Of a stretch of DNA of 31,133 nt, positions 1 to 9,192 are shown piece after piece. The notes beneath the pieces were generated by a model. It did no database searches. It saw only the letters and a program-made list of their open reading frames with translations, and was not told where the DNA came from. Both the position numbers and the translations under genes were made by a program. The stretch comes from Stentor coeruleus (taxonomy: Eukaryota > Ciliophora > Heterotrichea > Heterotrichida > Stentoridae), in assembly GCA_001970955.1 (NCBI GenBank), contig MPUH01000874.1, forward strand, positions 1-31,133. Direction: 5' to 3'. How positions within the stretch are numbered: the first letter of the stretch is position 1; the number at the start of each line of letters is the position of its first letter.

Positions 1-1
1 G

Positions 2-91
2 CATAGAACCTAAATCAATATATCCAAGGACATCTTTCCGTTTTATCATTGGCCCTTGGCTGTACAAACACCTGCAAAATCTCAGTGATTC
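2..91 (-). other. Possible partial exon at left edge
   Basis: A 30-codon open frame on the minus strand runs off the left edge of the window. It ends at its upstream side at a TAA (92-94). The residues include SQGPMIKRKDVLGYIDLGSM, which loosely recalls the strand-turn-strand of a PH domain, where a positively charged stretch precedes a GxIDL-type strand. No start codon with a clear 5' part is visible: the ATG at the head of the region (reading MAFSG) is in another frame and stops quickly. It could be a second exon after an intron I cannot place, a pseudogene piece, or chance. Low confidence. Confidence 0.2.
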
Positions 92-175
92 TTAAATAAA
101 ACTACACCTGAAAATGCCATATTTTTTTAAATATATTTCTATAATATCCATTAGAAATCATTAACTATTAATAAA

Positions 176-1489
176 TTAAGGGCACTTTGGAATAAAAATT
201 TGGGTGTTTATAAACGGTAGGGATGAAGTAGATGACGACCTTAATCTTGATAATTTTATAGGACTTAATTCTTTTTCACTATAAAAAACTCGACTTTTTT
301 TAAAATAATGAGTTTTCCCTGTTAATTCCTTTTGTGTTTTATAATCATTAATTATCGGTGCATCTGCAGACCCACGACGATTTTGATATGAAGGTCTCTT
401 AACACTCATAGTCTTAAGTACATTCAAACTACTTTTTATATTATCCTTAATCCATTTTCTTGGTCTTGTTTTCTCAATATAATTCAATAATTCATTCATT
501 GTATTAAGTTTCCCATCATAAATATTATCCCTTGTAGTTTCAATTGTGTTCATCTTAAAAAAATTCCTTTTTATCACAACTGCCGCTTTACATTCTTTTT
601 TCTGTTTAAAGTATTCATTAAGATATTTACTTTTACGGCTTTTTTGTATTGTTTTGGCCATCATTTCTAGAAAAGCTATTGAGTTGCTTTGAACTGGTTT
701 AGATAAAGAAATTTTAAACTTATGCGGCTCCTTCTTTTTATCTTTTTCTGGTAAAGGAAGTGGACTATGGCCTTCATCATCACTAATACTATCAGAAATA
801 TCTCCTTCACGATATTTTATACTAGAAAGTCTATATGTATCTCTAAGACTTTCAGAAAAACCTTGACTAAAAATAAGCTCGTTAGCTTTTATAAGATAGA
901 TATGACCTGAAATTGATTGTATAATATCTAGTTTCATTGAATCTATTGGCTTAGCAAAACGTGATAAAGCTTCACATAAAAGTGTTGTAAAACACATTAT
1001 TCTGTCAGATATGTCCTGGTCTTTGATTTGTGCACCGGATTCTTTTTCAAAACGAGAAACTGTAATTTCGGTGCAAAGTTCGTTGCTACGATTTGTTGAA
1101 CTTACATGAAAGATTGTTGGATTTTGTAAACCAGGTAACGACATGTGCAGGGATTGAATTTGAAGTCCGTGAAGTTGGTTGTTTGCCATTTCAGCTGCTT
1201 CTTTTACAGTAACAATACGTCTACCTCTTTTGTGATATAAATAACAAACATACTTATCTGGACTATATTCATCTAAAATTGGGGATCTTTTAGCTAAAAA
1301 GTGGTTTAATAAATACTTCGTCAAATTAGCTGGGGGAGTAACTTTATTTCTATTCACACAATTGCCTGAATCCATAGAATACCAATCAAGTAGTTTATCT
1401 CTTTCACAAAACCCTACTTCTAAAATATTAAAAGGAATTTTCCTTTGTGATAATTGAAACAATAGCCAGTTATAACTTTTTTTTTCCAT
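176..1489 (-). CDS. Basic protein of unknown function
   Basis: A 437-residue intact frame that I do not recognise. The N-terminal half (about 1-215) is mixed in composition and looks folded, with several Cys and hydrophobic stretches; the second half (from about 230) is Lys/Arg/Ser-rich, with an acidic patch near 232-245 followed by KDKKKEPHKFK, and looks disordered. I see no signal peptide or membrane segment. The ATG at 1489 is used because it is the first in the frame, but it lies only 11 nt after the stop of the pseudokinase gene on the same strand. The next in-frame Met is residue 39. A 14-nt GT...AG segment spanning the kinase stop would join the two frames without a stop; this is treated as a finding. 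Stop codon TAA. Real gene by length and coding character; function unknown. Confidence 0.75.
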   Translation of the reverse strand: MEKKSYNWLLFQLSQRKIPFNILEVGFCERDKLLDWYSMDSGNCVNRNKVTPPANLTKYLLNHFLAKRSPILDEYSPDKYVCYLYHKRGRRIVTVKEAAEMANNQLHGLQIQSLHMSLPGLQNPTIFHVSSTNRSNELCTEITVSRFEKESGAQIKDQDISDRIMCFTTLLCEALSRFAKPIDSMKLDIIQSISGHIYLIKANELIFSQGFSESLRDTYRLSSIKYREGDISDSISDDEGHSPLPLPEKDKKKEPHKFKISLSKPVQSNSIAFLEMMAKTIQKSRKSKYLNEYFKQKKECKAAVVIKRNFFKMNTIETTRDNIYDGKLNTMNELLNYIEKTRPRKWIKDNIKSSLNVLKTMSVKRPSYQNRRGSADAPIINDYKTQKELTGKTHYFKKSRVFYSEKELSPIKLSRLRSSSTSSLPFINTQIFIPKCP

Positions 1490-1500
1490 ATTTATGTAAG

Positions 1501-2910
1501 CTACTCAATATTACTTCTTATAAACTCTTTGAGTTTCTGAATATGAACCTTTTCATCTTCAATCTGAGCTTTAATACAGAAATCTCGCCATTCACTTGGT
1601 AAAATCTCAGCAAGTCCATTCTTAAGTGTACTTAAATCAATAAAATCGTCTACAACATTAAAGATTTTTGCAATAGTTTTTTTCTTTATTTCTCTATCCC
1701 AATCAGTAAGGACAATTTTCAGTTCAGAAAAATCAATCAATCCACTTTGATCTATGTCAATATTATTCATAATAGAATCAATTTCCTTATCAACATTAAT
1801 TCCAACTTGGGCAAATGCATAAACAAGCTCATCCTTGCTTACAGTTCCATCAAAGTTTTGATCTATTTCCTTGAAGAATCTTATAATATCATTTTCTTTA
1901 AGGTTCATCTTGAAATTGTAATAAACCAAAAAGCATCTGACAATATTAGACTTAACTCTAAATGTTTTAAGCCTATAAACTGTATCATAAGTCAAAGAAG
2001 TTTTTTTACGGTTTTGTTGCATCCAAACATGATTCAAAGCATCTTCTGCACTCATGCGTTTTTTAGGGTCAACAACAAGAAGTTTCCTAATAAAGTCTTT
2101 TGCATCTGCAGAAAGTGTTTGAAAATTAGGGTTGCTATAATCTATGCTTGCTGAACGAACTAATTCAACTAATTCTTCATCATCTGCAGCTTCATAAGGA
2201 ATTTTTCCAACTAATAAAGTATAGGTTATAATCCCAACACTCCACAAGTCAATTTTCGGATTAAACTTCCCTTGTAAAAACTCAGGTGCTGAGTGTGCAA
2301 TAGAAATATGGGGTGTTTCCGTGTCATCAAACGGATCATTTTGCTTCCTGGCAATGCTGAAACCCATAATTTTGACATACATTTCACCATTTTCATCAGT
2401 TAAAACAAGGTTATCTAATTGAACATCTCCATGTACATAGTCGTTTTTATGCAGATACAATAACCCTGCTAGAGTATCCATCATAAACTTTGCCACTGCT
2501 ACTTCTTGACCTGTTTTTCTTATTCTTGACTTTAAATCTCCTCCACTAGGATATTCATAAACAATATATAAACTTCTTGGACTATCAATTGTCTCAAACA
2601 TTTTCAATATGTTTGGGTGGTCTATATCAGAAAGCACTTTTATCTCATGTCTAAGTGGACATAATTCACTTTTATGACCTTTAGTCACTTCTTTAATTGA
2701 TCTTGGATTTCCACTTTCAATTTCTCGAGCATGGTAAATTGTATATTCATCACGAGATCCAATGATTTTTAAAATTTCGTAAAAATCTGTTATAGGCCCT
2801 GTTCGCTGAGTTATGAAATAGTTTTTTTGAATCGCCCTTAAGACTTCCCCATCTAAATTGTCTTGATTTTGCTTGTAAATCCCTTGAGCTAGAGATTTGT
2901 TGCAGCCCAT
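1501..2910 (-). CDS. CDPK-like pseudokinase with EF hands
   Basis: This 469-residue protein has the calcium-dependent protein kinase layout: N-terminal MGC (a myristoylation/palmitoylation-type start), kinase fold about 43-297, junction about 300-340, then EF hands. The C-lobe is well kept (APE 208-210, DLWSVGIITY, RMSAEDALNHVWM). The catalytic core is not: the Gly-rich loop is degenerate (GSRDEYTIY, from 51), HRD is HGD (160-162), the Lys two residues later is Gln164, and the Mg2+-binding DFG is GFS (183-185). Lys73 and Asn167 remain. EF1 (350-361) and EF2 (385-396) keep canonical Ca2+ ligands; EF3 and EF4 are degenerate. By family knowledge, loss of the DFG Asp usually abolishes phosphotransfer, so I infer a membrane-anchored Ca2+-responsive pseudokinase or scaffold. 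Single exon, stop TAG; length is normal for a CDPK. Confidence 0.9.
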   Translation of the reverse strand: MGCNKSLAQGIYKQNQDNLDGEVLRAIQKNYFITQRTGPITDFYEILKIIGSRDEYTIYHAREIESGNPRSIKEVTKGHKSELCPLRHEIKVLSDIDHPNILKMFETIDSPRSLYIVYEYPSGGDLKSRIRKTGQEVAVAKFMMDTLAGLLYLHKNDYVHGDVQLDNLVLTDENGEMYVKIMGFSIARKQNDPFDDTETPHISIAHSAPEFLQGKFNPKIDLWSVGIITYTLLVGKIPYEAADDEELVELVRSASIDYSNPNFQTLSADAKDFIRKLLVVDPKKRMSAEDALNHVWMQQNRKKTSLTYDTVYRLKTFRVKSNIVRCFLVYYNFKMNLKENDIIRFFKEIDQNFDGTVSKDELVYAFAQVGINVDKEIDSIMNNIDIDQSGLIDFSELKIVLTDWDREIKKKTIAKIFNVVDDFIDLSTLKNGLAEILPSEWRDFCIKAQIEDEKVHIQKLKEFIRSNIE

Positions 2911-4820
2911 TATATGGTTATTAAATAAATGCTTATGCCTTTAAAAAGATTTTAGGATAAACTTTTTTTAAGGTGGTGGAAGGATTTTTTAAGTAACTGA
3001 GTTGAGAAATTTGTATGGTTTTTATAATTATACTGATTGTAAGGCAAAATTTCTTGTAGTTTAGTAGATGAAAAAGAAGGATACTGGATTGTATGTGTGA
3101 GAGTTATTTTGGATGATGGTCTTTTAGGATGAGTAGGATTTAAATAACATGGTTTTTGATTGAGATAAAAATTAAGATAATATTATAGTGGGATAAAGAA
3201 AATTAGACACAAATTGGTCATGGGTTTTGTTTATCACTAATTATAGGAAAAGATAAGGGGAATAATCTATCGGACTTTTGTTGGTATTAAAACTAACTTT
3301 TAAGAAGGGTTTTGTGTTGAAAAACTCCTTTTTAGAAAACTTAATCATATAAATAAAGGTCAAATTGAATAAGGGTAGTAGAAGAAAATTAACTTTTTTA
3401 GATTAAAAATAGCTTTGAATAATTTTGAAGGTACTTCAATGAAGTTCTATGTGAAAATAAACATTTTTTACTTAGCAGAAACTTGCTAAGAAATAGAATA
3501 AACCCTAAAGTTGAAATAAATAAATTTCATAATATAAATAGTTTATTATACTGTGAAAATTGCTTAGAAGATTTGAGTTTTTAGGTCAATAATCAGCTAA
3601 AAATACAGAAAAAATAATAAGAGTTTTAGATTTTGATTAAAAATTATGTTATGTCTTCAATCTCAAGAAGAAACAGGTTTTCAATATCAAATTGATGTTA
3701 AAAAAGATGCAATTATTGTTTATAAAAGCCAAAAAATGTGTTATATTTACAAAAAATCTAGTTTATATCAATTTTTTAATTATTTAGATAAAAAATACAA
3801 GTTTATCATATGGAGTACTGGGTAAAATCTTATGCGGATTTATAGTAGATCCTATTGACCCAAAATGATTTTTTTCACCGGCTCTATCAAGAGTATTTCT
3901 ACTATGAGAGAACTTTTAGTTATTATCAATAAAGATATTAAAAAAACTTCGTGATAATATATCATTGATTGTAATAGTTAAAAATAACTAGCTTGGGATG
4001 CTTAAAAAGTTTGATAATTTTGTTTATCTTGATAAATTAGAAACTTAGTATAAAGATAAGCATTTAAAGAAAAATGTCCCGAATACTTAAATGAGATAAA
4101 AAAAAAAAAATTTCCTGATATCAGACCATATTTATATGCTAAATTTATACACAACTCGTCTTAGGGTTAAAGTGTCCATATGAATAAAATCCAAAAAATA
4201 ACACAACGGCAGAATTTATATCTAAATATAGACTAAAAAATATGAAAAAAGCCAAATATGTTTCAGATTATTATCTAAACAAGTTTTCTGGAAAAAATGA
4301 AGCTACAAAGAATCTTTTACTGCTCCGTTTCATTAAGGGCTTATTATAGAAAAACTTTTTTTTGTAGGTCATAAAGTATAGGAATTCCTAAATTTTGGAT
4401 TCAAAAAATTAATCTGTTAAGTTTCTAGCTGTTATTAATCTATATAACAATAATACTTAATCTTCTGATTGAGAACTTAAAATTAGGAAAAAAAGTTTAT
4501 TTTCCAAGAAAAAAAATTCTAATTCATAAATGAGGTTAAATACTTACATTATAATCTTAATATCATTATATTTCAAAAACAGAAGAATTATAGATGTATC
4601 TTTTAATATTATTTTTTAAATATTTTTATAAAGTGTTTTTTATTTAATTAAACCCTAAGATATTAATAGATTAACTATTACAATTCAGATTCTAATACCA
4701 GATTATGTAAAGTGGTTAAAATAAAATATAAAAATTAAATTTTAGTTTAAAATTTATTACAAACTTTATATAGAAATGGATTTAGAGAAAGATACTAATT
4801 TGATATTGTTATTAATATAT
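2911..4820. other. Spacer, AT-rich
   Basis: This 1.9 kb spacer lies between the pseudokinase start and the stop of the secreted protein gene. It is very AT-rich with many stops in all frames. The only coding-like content I can support is the decayed phosphatase at about 3646-4010, listed separately. The 5' end must hold the pseudokinase promoter, but I see no motif I can name. No tRNA-like or repeat structure was seen. Confidence 0.6.
3646..4010 (+). pseudogene. Decayed FCP1/SCP-like phosphatase
   Basis: Frame-hopping translation gives pieces that match, in order, the NIF/CTD-small-phosphatase fold. The first frame (3646-3828) contains SLYQFFNYLDKKYKFIIWST, like the family's RPGL.eFL..L...YeivIwT stretch. 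A second frame (about 3820-3867) contains IVDPIDPK, like the YAd.vld.lDP segment. A third (about 3871-3910) contains FFHRLYQEYFYYER, like F..RLYre.C. A later piece reads IVIVKNN, in place of the usual VIIVDdsp. The DLDxT catalytic motif that should precede all of this is not present and stops separate the pieces. The reading is by eye from family knowledge; the order of segments makes chance unlikely, but no alignment was run. Confidence 0.5.
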
Positions 4821-5318
4821 TTAAGAAATTTTTGATTTAATTTCTAGTTTATATAGTAAACTTGCAGGCCCAGCGATTGTATTTGCATAAATTTCTAGTA
4901 AATTAAGTCCAGGATTTATAAGATTTAATACATCACATATAATTTCATAGCCTATTCTACAGCTTAGTGATGTAAAGGAATCACAATTAGCATGTATTCC
5001 ATTTATTGTTACTATATGAGAATCATCTGAACTTATATAAAGAGTTGCAGAGTATGGAATTACAGGGACAAAAAAATGTTTTGAAAATAAGGCACTGCAT
5101 GGCTCAGTTTCAAGTATGCTATCCCATATCCAAATTGCCCCTGGAATTTTTGCAGTACAATCTTCATGGTTTGTTGTTGATACAGCTGAACCTCCAGATA
5201 TAAGTGTTCTTCCTACAACCCAATCATTATTGTCACTTGCTATGTAAAATGTAAAATCAATTGAATTTACAGAAAGGCATGCTTGAGAATTGTGAATCAA
5301 AAATAGCATTGATAACAT
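4821..5318 (-). CDS. Small secreted jelly-roll-like protein
   Basis: A 165-residue protein with a short hydrophobic N-terminus (MLSMLFLIHNSQACLS) that may be a signal peptide, although His9 and Asn10 make it weak. The body contains GAIWIWDS, then ATLYISSDDSHIVTINGIHA, then NLLEIYANTIAG. This order (WIW segment, A.LYISaDd...iNG, N.iei.a.N) recalls galactose-binding-like beta-sandwich domains found at the N-termini of some glycosidases. Seven Cys residues would suit disulfides in an extracytoplasmic protein. There is no catalytic domain, so a carbohydrate- or ligand-binding surface or matrix role is inference. Start chosen as the first ATG, which includes the hydrophobic stretch; Met4 is an alternative. 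Stop TAA. Its upstream neighbour CAP is on the same strand, 800 nt away. Confidence 0.7.
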   Translation of the reverse strand: MLSMLFLIHNSQACLSVNSIDFTFYIASDNNDWVVGRTLISGGSAVSTTNHEDCTAKIPGAIWIWDSILETEPCSALFSKHFFVPVIPYSATLYISSDDSHIVTINGIHANCDSFTSLSCRIGYEIICDVLNLINPGLNLLEIYANTIAGPASLLYKLEIKSKIS

Positions 5319-6117
5319 ACTTTATAATAATTTTGTGTAAATTTTTAAAATGGCATCTAATAATATGATTATTATTTTGACTTTTGATAGGAACATATGA
5401 TAATTGCATGCTAAATAAAATAAACAATATTCAAGGAATAAAAGTCTTAATCTTTTTAAAGTTCCATATATACAAAATCTGATCAAAAAGTATTAATAAA
5501 TTTATGGTAGACAAAATTTAATTTCAAACACCAAGTATATCTATATATTTTAAAGAAATTACCTAATAATCCTAATTAAGTTTTCTGTAAAGCAATTCAT
5601 ATACGCAAGCTCTTCACAATTCGAAATAATATGATTTTAAAGATTTTTATCCTTTTATTCAATTAATCTTATATCAATTTTTGGAAAATATTTTATCAGC
5701 TGATGTTTTCTTTTTAAAAAAAATTCCCTCTTTTTGATATTACAATACTCAGTAAGGCTCTTTGCTAAATAATTTAAAATTAAAGATAAAATTGATTCTT
5801 AGTGCAATAGGTCGGGGATTTGATAAAAATTTACAAATTTTATAAATAAATGCAAGTTAAAAATTAAATACAGTATTAATACACAAACACTCCTGGAGAC
5901 AAACAATATATAGAAAACCAACAACAAGCTTAAGCGATTTAAAACAAAACGTCTCTAAATTTCATAAAAACAAAAAAATCTCTATAAAAATACTTATCAA
6001 TCAACATAAAAAGCAAATCTTTCAAGGCATATCTAAATTTAATTCAGGATCCTAATAAAAATCTGTATTTCATAAATTTTATCTCCATTTTTTAGAAAGT
6101 GAGTAATGCTTAACTAA
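5319..6117. other. Spacer between CAP and secreted gene
   Basis: About 0.8 kb of AT-rich sequence holding the 3' flank of the CAP gene and the promoter side of the secreted protein gene. Frames are closed by frequent stops. I see no further gene, repeat or structured RNA. Confidence 0.5.
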
Positions 6118-7377
6118 TTAATGACTATATAAGTCTGAAGGTGAGCTCTTTATTTTTCCATGATCAATTCTATGAACGAATTGATGAGGAATAGGGATCT
6201 CAACCATATCATCTTCAGGTTTAGCTCCTGGGACAACAATATTCATATCAGCACTCTTACTTGTAGAAAACATCATTTCTTCAAAAAACTCACGAGGAAC
6301 ATAAATTTGTACTCCATCAGTCTTATCAATAGAAACTGAAGGTACTTTCCCTGTGCTCTGTAACTGTAATTTCTGACAATTGATTATCTCAATACCACTA
6401 ACAACATCCTGACAAACAATTGAAGTTCCTTTACAACCTGAAATAATAATAGACTTTACCTTTCCTTTAATCTGAATAACAGAATTCATACAATTATCAA
6501 TCATCACAGCTTTTTTCATCCCAGTCTCTTCAGGTGGTAATTCTAATGTCTTAACTCCTTCATAATGTTCAAATATCCAACTAATACCTCTTTCATATTT
6601 TTTAGGTTCTTTTTTAACAACTTTAGCAGGGGCTTTAACTTCTTCAGGTTTTTTAGCTACAGGCGCTTGTTTAACTTCTTCTTTTGCTTGTGGAGCATTT
6701 AAAGCTTCAGCGAAATTTTTACCATTAGCATTCCAAATAATACCTAATGAACAATGTTCTTTAACAAAAGCTACATTTGCTTTAATAACTTCATTAAATC
6801 CTTTTACCCAAGCTACTTGATGTTCTTGTTTTTCTCTAAGGATTTTATTCCCATAGAAAGATGAAGTCTCAATAAAACTTTCAGCAGTTGGCACTGGCAT
6901 TGGTGAAATAATCCAAAGTACTGATTGAGCAACTTCAAGAGAATATAAAAAGAAATTATTGAGAGGGTTTCTGCTATCTTTTAAGTCTCCAACTTTTTTG
7001 ACGATTTCACTCACTTTTGCTTGAACTGCTTTTGCTTCTTCTTCATTAGGCTTTTTGTATTCAGTTGACCATTGAAGATATTGGCTGTTAAATGTATAAG
7101 CTGAATGAATAAGATTAGTCTATATGATTCTTACAACAACAGTTACTTGAGGGTCAATTTTCGCTGATAATTCGATCAAAGCTGGGAATTTTGATAGAAG
7201 AGCTTCTTCGTAAGCTGCAACTATTATTGGCTTTGAAGGTGTTAATGGCTTTGCTTCAGGAGCTTTTACTGGTCCTGATCCTGGCTCAGCAGGAGATGAG
7301 GTCCCAACAACAATTTTTTCCATTGTTGCCACAGCTTTCTCAAGTCTACTAACAAGACTAGTCAAACTATCAGCCAT
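6118..7377 (-). CDS. CAP: Cyclase-associated protein CAP/Srv2
   Basis: Two exons, 7377-7135 and 7119-6118, joined across a 15-nt intron, give 414 residues. Residues 1-20 (MADSLTSLVSRLEKAVATME) match the N-terminal oligomerising coiled coil of CAP proteins. The helical folded domain follows at about 65-240 (with RNPLNNFFLYSLEVAQSVLW). A short Lys/Pro/Glu linker follows, then the C-terminal CARP beta-helix domain from about 260 (RGISWIFEHYEG; DNCMNSVIQIKGK). By family knowledge CAP binds cofilin-actin and G-actin and recycles actin monomers. The linker has no long polyproline run and I see no WH2 motif, so it is a reduced version of the animal and yeast protein. Start chosen by match to the family N-terminus. 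Stop TAA. Confidence in identity is high. Confidence 0.93.
7120..7134 (-). other. 15-nt intron in CAP
   Basis: On the minus strand this reads GTAAGAATCATATAG. Left in place it ends the frame at TAG; removed in phase 0 it joins VV to TNLIHSAYTF, which continues directly into the helical folded domain of CAP. An A is at intron position 10, as in the other three introns of this window. Confidence 0.93.
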
Positions 7378-7541
7378 TTATATAAGAAACTATGTAATTT
7401 ATACAATAAGCTTGATATTTATTCAAATCATATATTTCTCCAATTGCCCTTAAATAAACTCATATTTATATTTTTATCATAATTTTTTATATCCAAATTT
7501 AACTTCATTATAATTATTTGTCTATAAACCTAGTTATAATT

Positions 7542-8159
7542 TTATTTTGCATAAGGTTTTGAAGCTACATAATGCAAAGGGTTATAAATCTGATCACAGA
7601 CTTCTTTTGTAAAGTGATCAGGACGTTTTGAATTCCCAAATACAATTCTAGGTGTACGATCTTTTGTGTAAGTATTTGATTCATATGTTCCTGGTCCAGG
7701 AGCAGTCCCATAGTTTTTCGGCTCTCTTTGAGCTTTACTAAATGAAGATCCTTTGCTTTGAGAAAACTCTGACTAATTATATCTTACAACAAGACTATCA
7801 TCTGTTCTCCTAGCTGAATTCACACTTTTATACATCAGTCTTTTTTCTGACCTAACAGTTGGAATTTGCACAGAAGACCGTGCAGTATAGCTTTTTGTAT
7901 ATTCTTCATTAATAATCACACTTGTTTGCTTATTATCTTTCTTTTTACATTGTTTGTTTTTCCATATCTCATCTATAAGAAGCGCGCAAAGTAACTGTAT
8001 TTGGTTTTTTGAAGAGGGCACTGCTAGAAAAATACTATTTAAAGTCTCTTGAATAACATCTACAGTCCCTGATTCTTCAAGCTTGTCTATAACTTCTTCA
8101 AGATTTCTAAGTTTCATAGCTTCAGTGTAAAGCTTTTCGTCCTGAGTAGTTTTTACCAT
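7542..8159 (-). CDS. Short SHIPPO-type PG-rich protein
   Basis: Two exons, 8159-7788 and 7772-7542, joined across a 15-nt intron, give 200 residues. Exon 1 (1-124) is mostly charged and helical (LRNLEEVIDKLEESGTV), followed by a basic Ser/Arg-rich stretch. Exon 2 carries NYGTAPGPGTYES (PGPGTY at about 149-154), the signature of sperm-tail PG-rich (SHIPPO/STPG) repeats, followed by TPRIVFG. Family members bind microtubules, often inside axonemal doublets or in basal bodies, so a ciliary or cortical microtubule role is inferred. Only one clear repeat is present, fewer than in typical members. It shares its roughly 1 kb upstream spacer with a divergent candidate ciliary gene at 9193. Without the intron the protein would stop before the PG repeat. 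Stop TAA. Confidence 0.82.
7773..7787 (-). other. 15-nt intron in SHIPPO-like gene
   Basis: Reads GTAAGATATAATTAG on the minus strand. In-frame retention gives a TAG; removal in phase 0 opens 76 more codons that contain the PGPGTY motif. Position 10 is A. Confidence 0.9.
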
Positions 8160-9192
8160 CTTATTAATTTATCACTCCTTCAGTAAAAGAATTTAAAAAT
8201 ATTTGATTTTTATACTGAAACAGTTTGTGTTTTGAGATAAAATAAAAAAAATTATATGCAAACTTATAGATTAATTATAATTATAAGATATAGGTATTTA
8301 GAAAAACATAGGTATTAATAATTTTTTAGGCTGAAAGAGAGAGATAAGAAGACTTGTATTTATTTGAATGAGTCTAAAGGATTTTAAGTATGATTAATAA
8401 AGTAAAGGATAAAAGTATTATATGGATAAATATAATGAATTGAATTAAAAGTTTGTCATCTTTAATATGGATTTGTATTTATATAGTAGTAAATTTTTAT
8501 GTAACAACAAATAATTAGAAAGATAGAAATCTACTGAGGGATAAAGTTTATTATATAAATATATATTTGTGCATCACTTTGGTTTTTAATATATTCATAG
8601 CTTTCAGTTGTAAGTGATAAGTAAAATAGTCCTAGGAATAAATAAAGCTGAATAAAACCTAGTATTTGTGGTAATTTTCAGCATATTGAACTTGTAAAAT
8701 ACTACTTGGACTAGAGATACTGATATACTAAAATCCAGATTAAATTCTTAAGCTGAATGAAACTAGAAAAAAGCTTTGAGTACTGCAAAAGTAATTGAGT
8801 AGTTCCCTATTATAACTGGGAATAATCATAGCTAATGATTTTACCAAGTCAAAAATTCTAAACAAGCTAAAAGTTTAAATTTATACACCTTAGTACTTAT
8901 CCACAACATAAATAATTAAATTAAATATGCAGCCAATTACTCAAAGCTGCATATACTAACATTATCACATCCATCAATTCTATATGCCAATATTTTCACA
9001 TATAAAAATATAATCATTACAAAATAATCTGAATCCCTTTATCACATTCACTTAAAAGCCATCCCACACTAAATTAAACACAAAATATCAATTATTTTCA
9101 TGTCACTTACCTAAATAGCTACTTTTTCTATATAAAATCCACAATTCTTATATGAAAACTAAGAAAATATTATAATAATAACTTAAACAGTT
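8160..9192. other. Divergent promoter spacer
   Basis: About 1 kb between two divergently transcribed genes that both look axonemal (minus-strand gene starting at 8159, plus-strand gene starting at 9193). It is AT-rich, without open frames of note, and presumably carries both promoters. I could not identify a specific shared element, repeat or RNA gene. Confidence 0.5.

Noticed and set aside
71..135. 15-nt GTAGTTTTATTTAAG on the minus strand as an intron for a left-edge gene starting MAFSG
   Set aside because: After removal the frame still stops at TGA within two codons and does not connect to the PH-like stretch.
1747..2154. 135-codon plus-strand frame inside the pseudokinase
   Set aside because: It is antisense to a clearly recognised protein and has no domain; it follows from the codon composition of the real gene.
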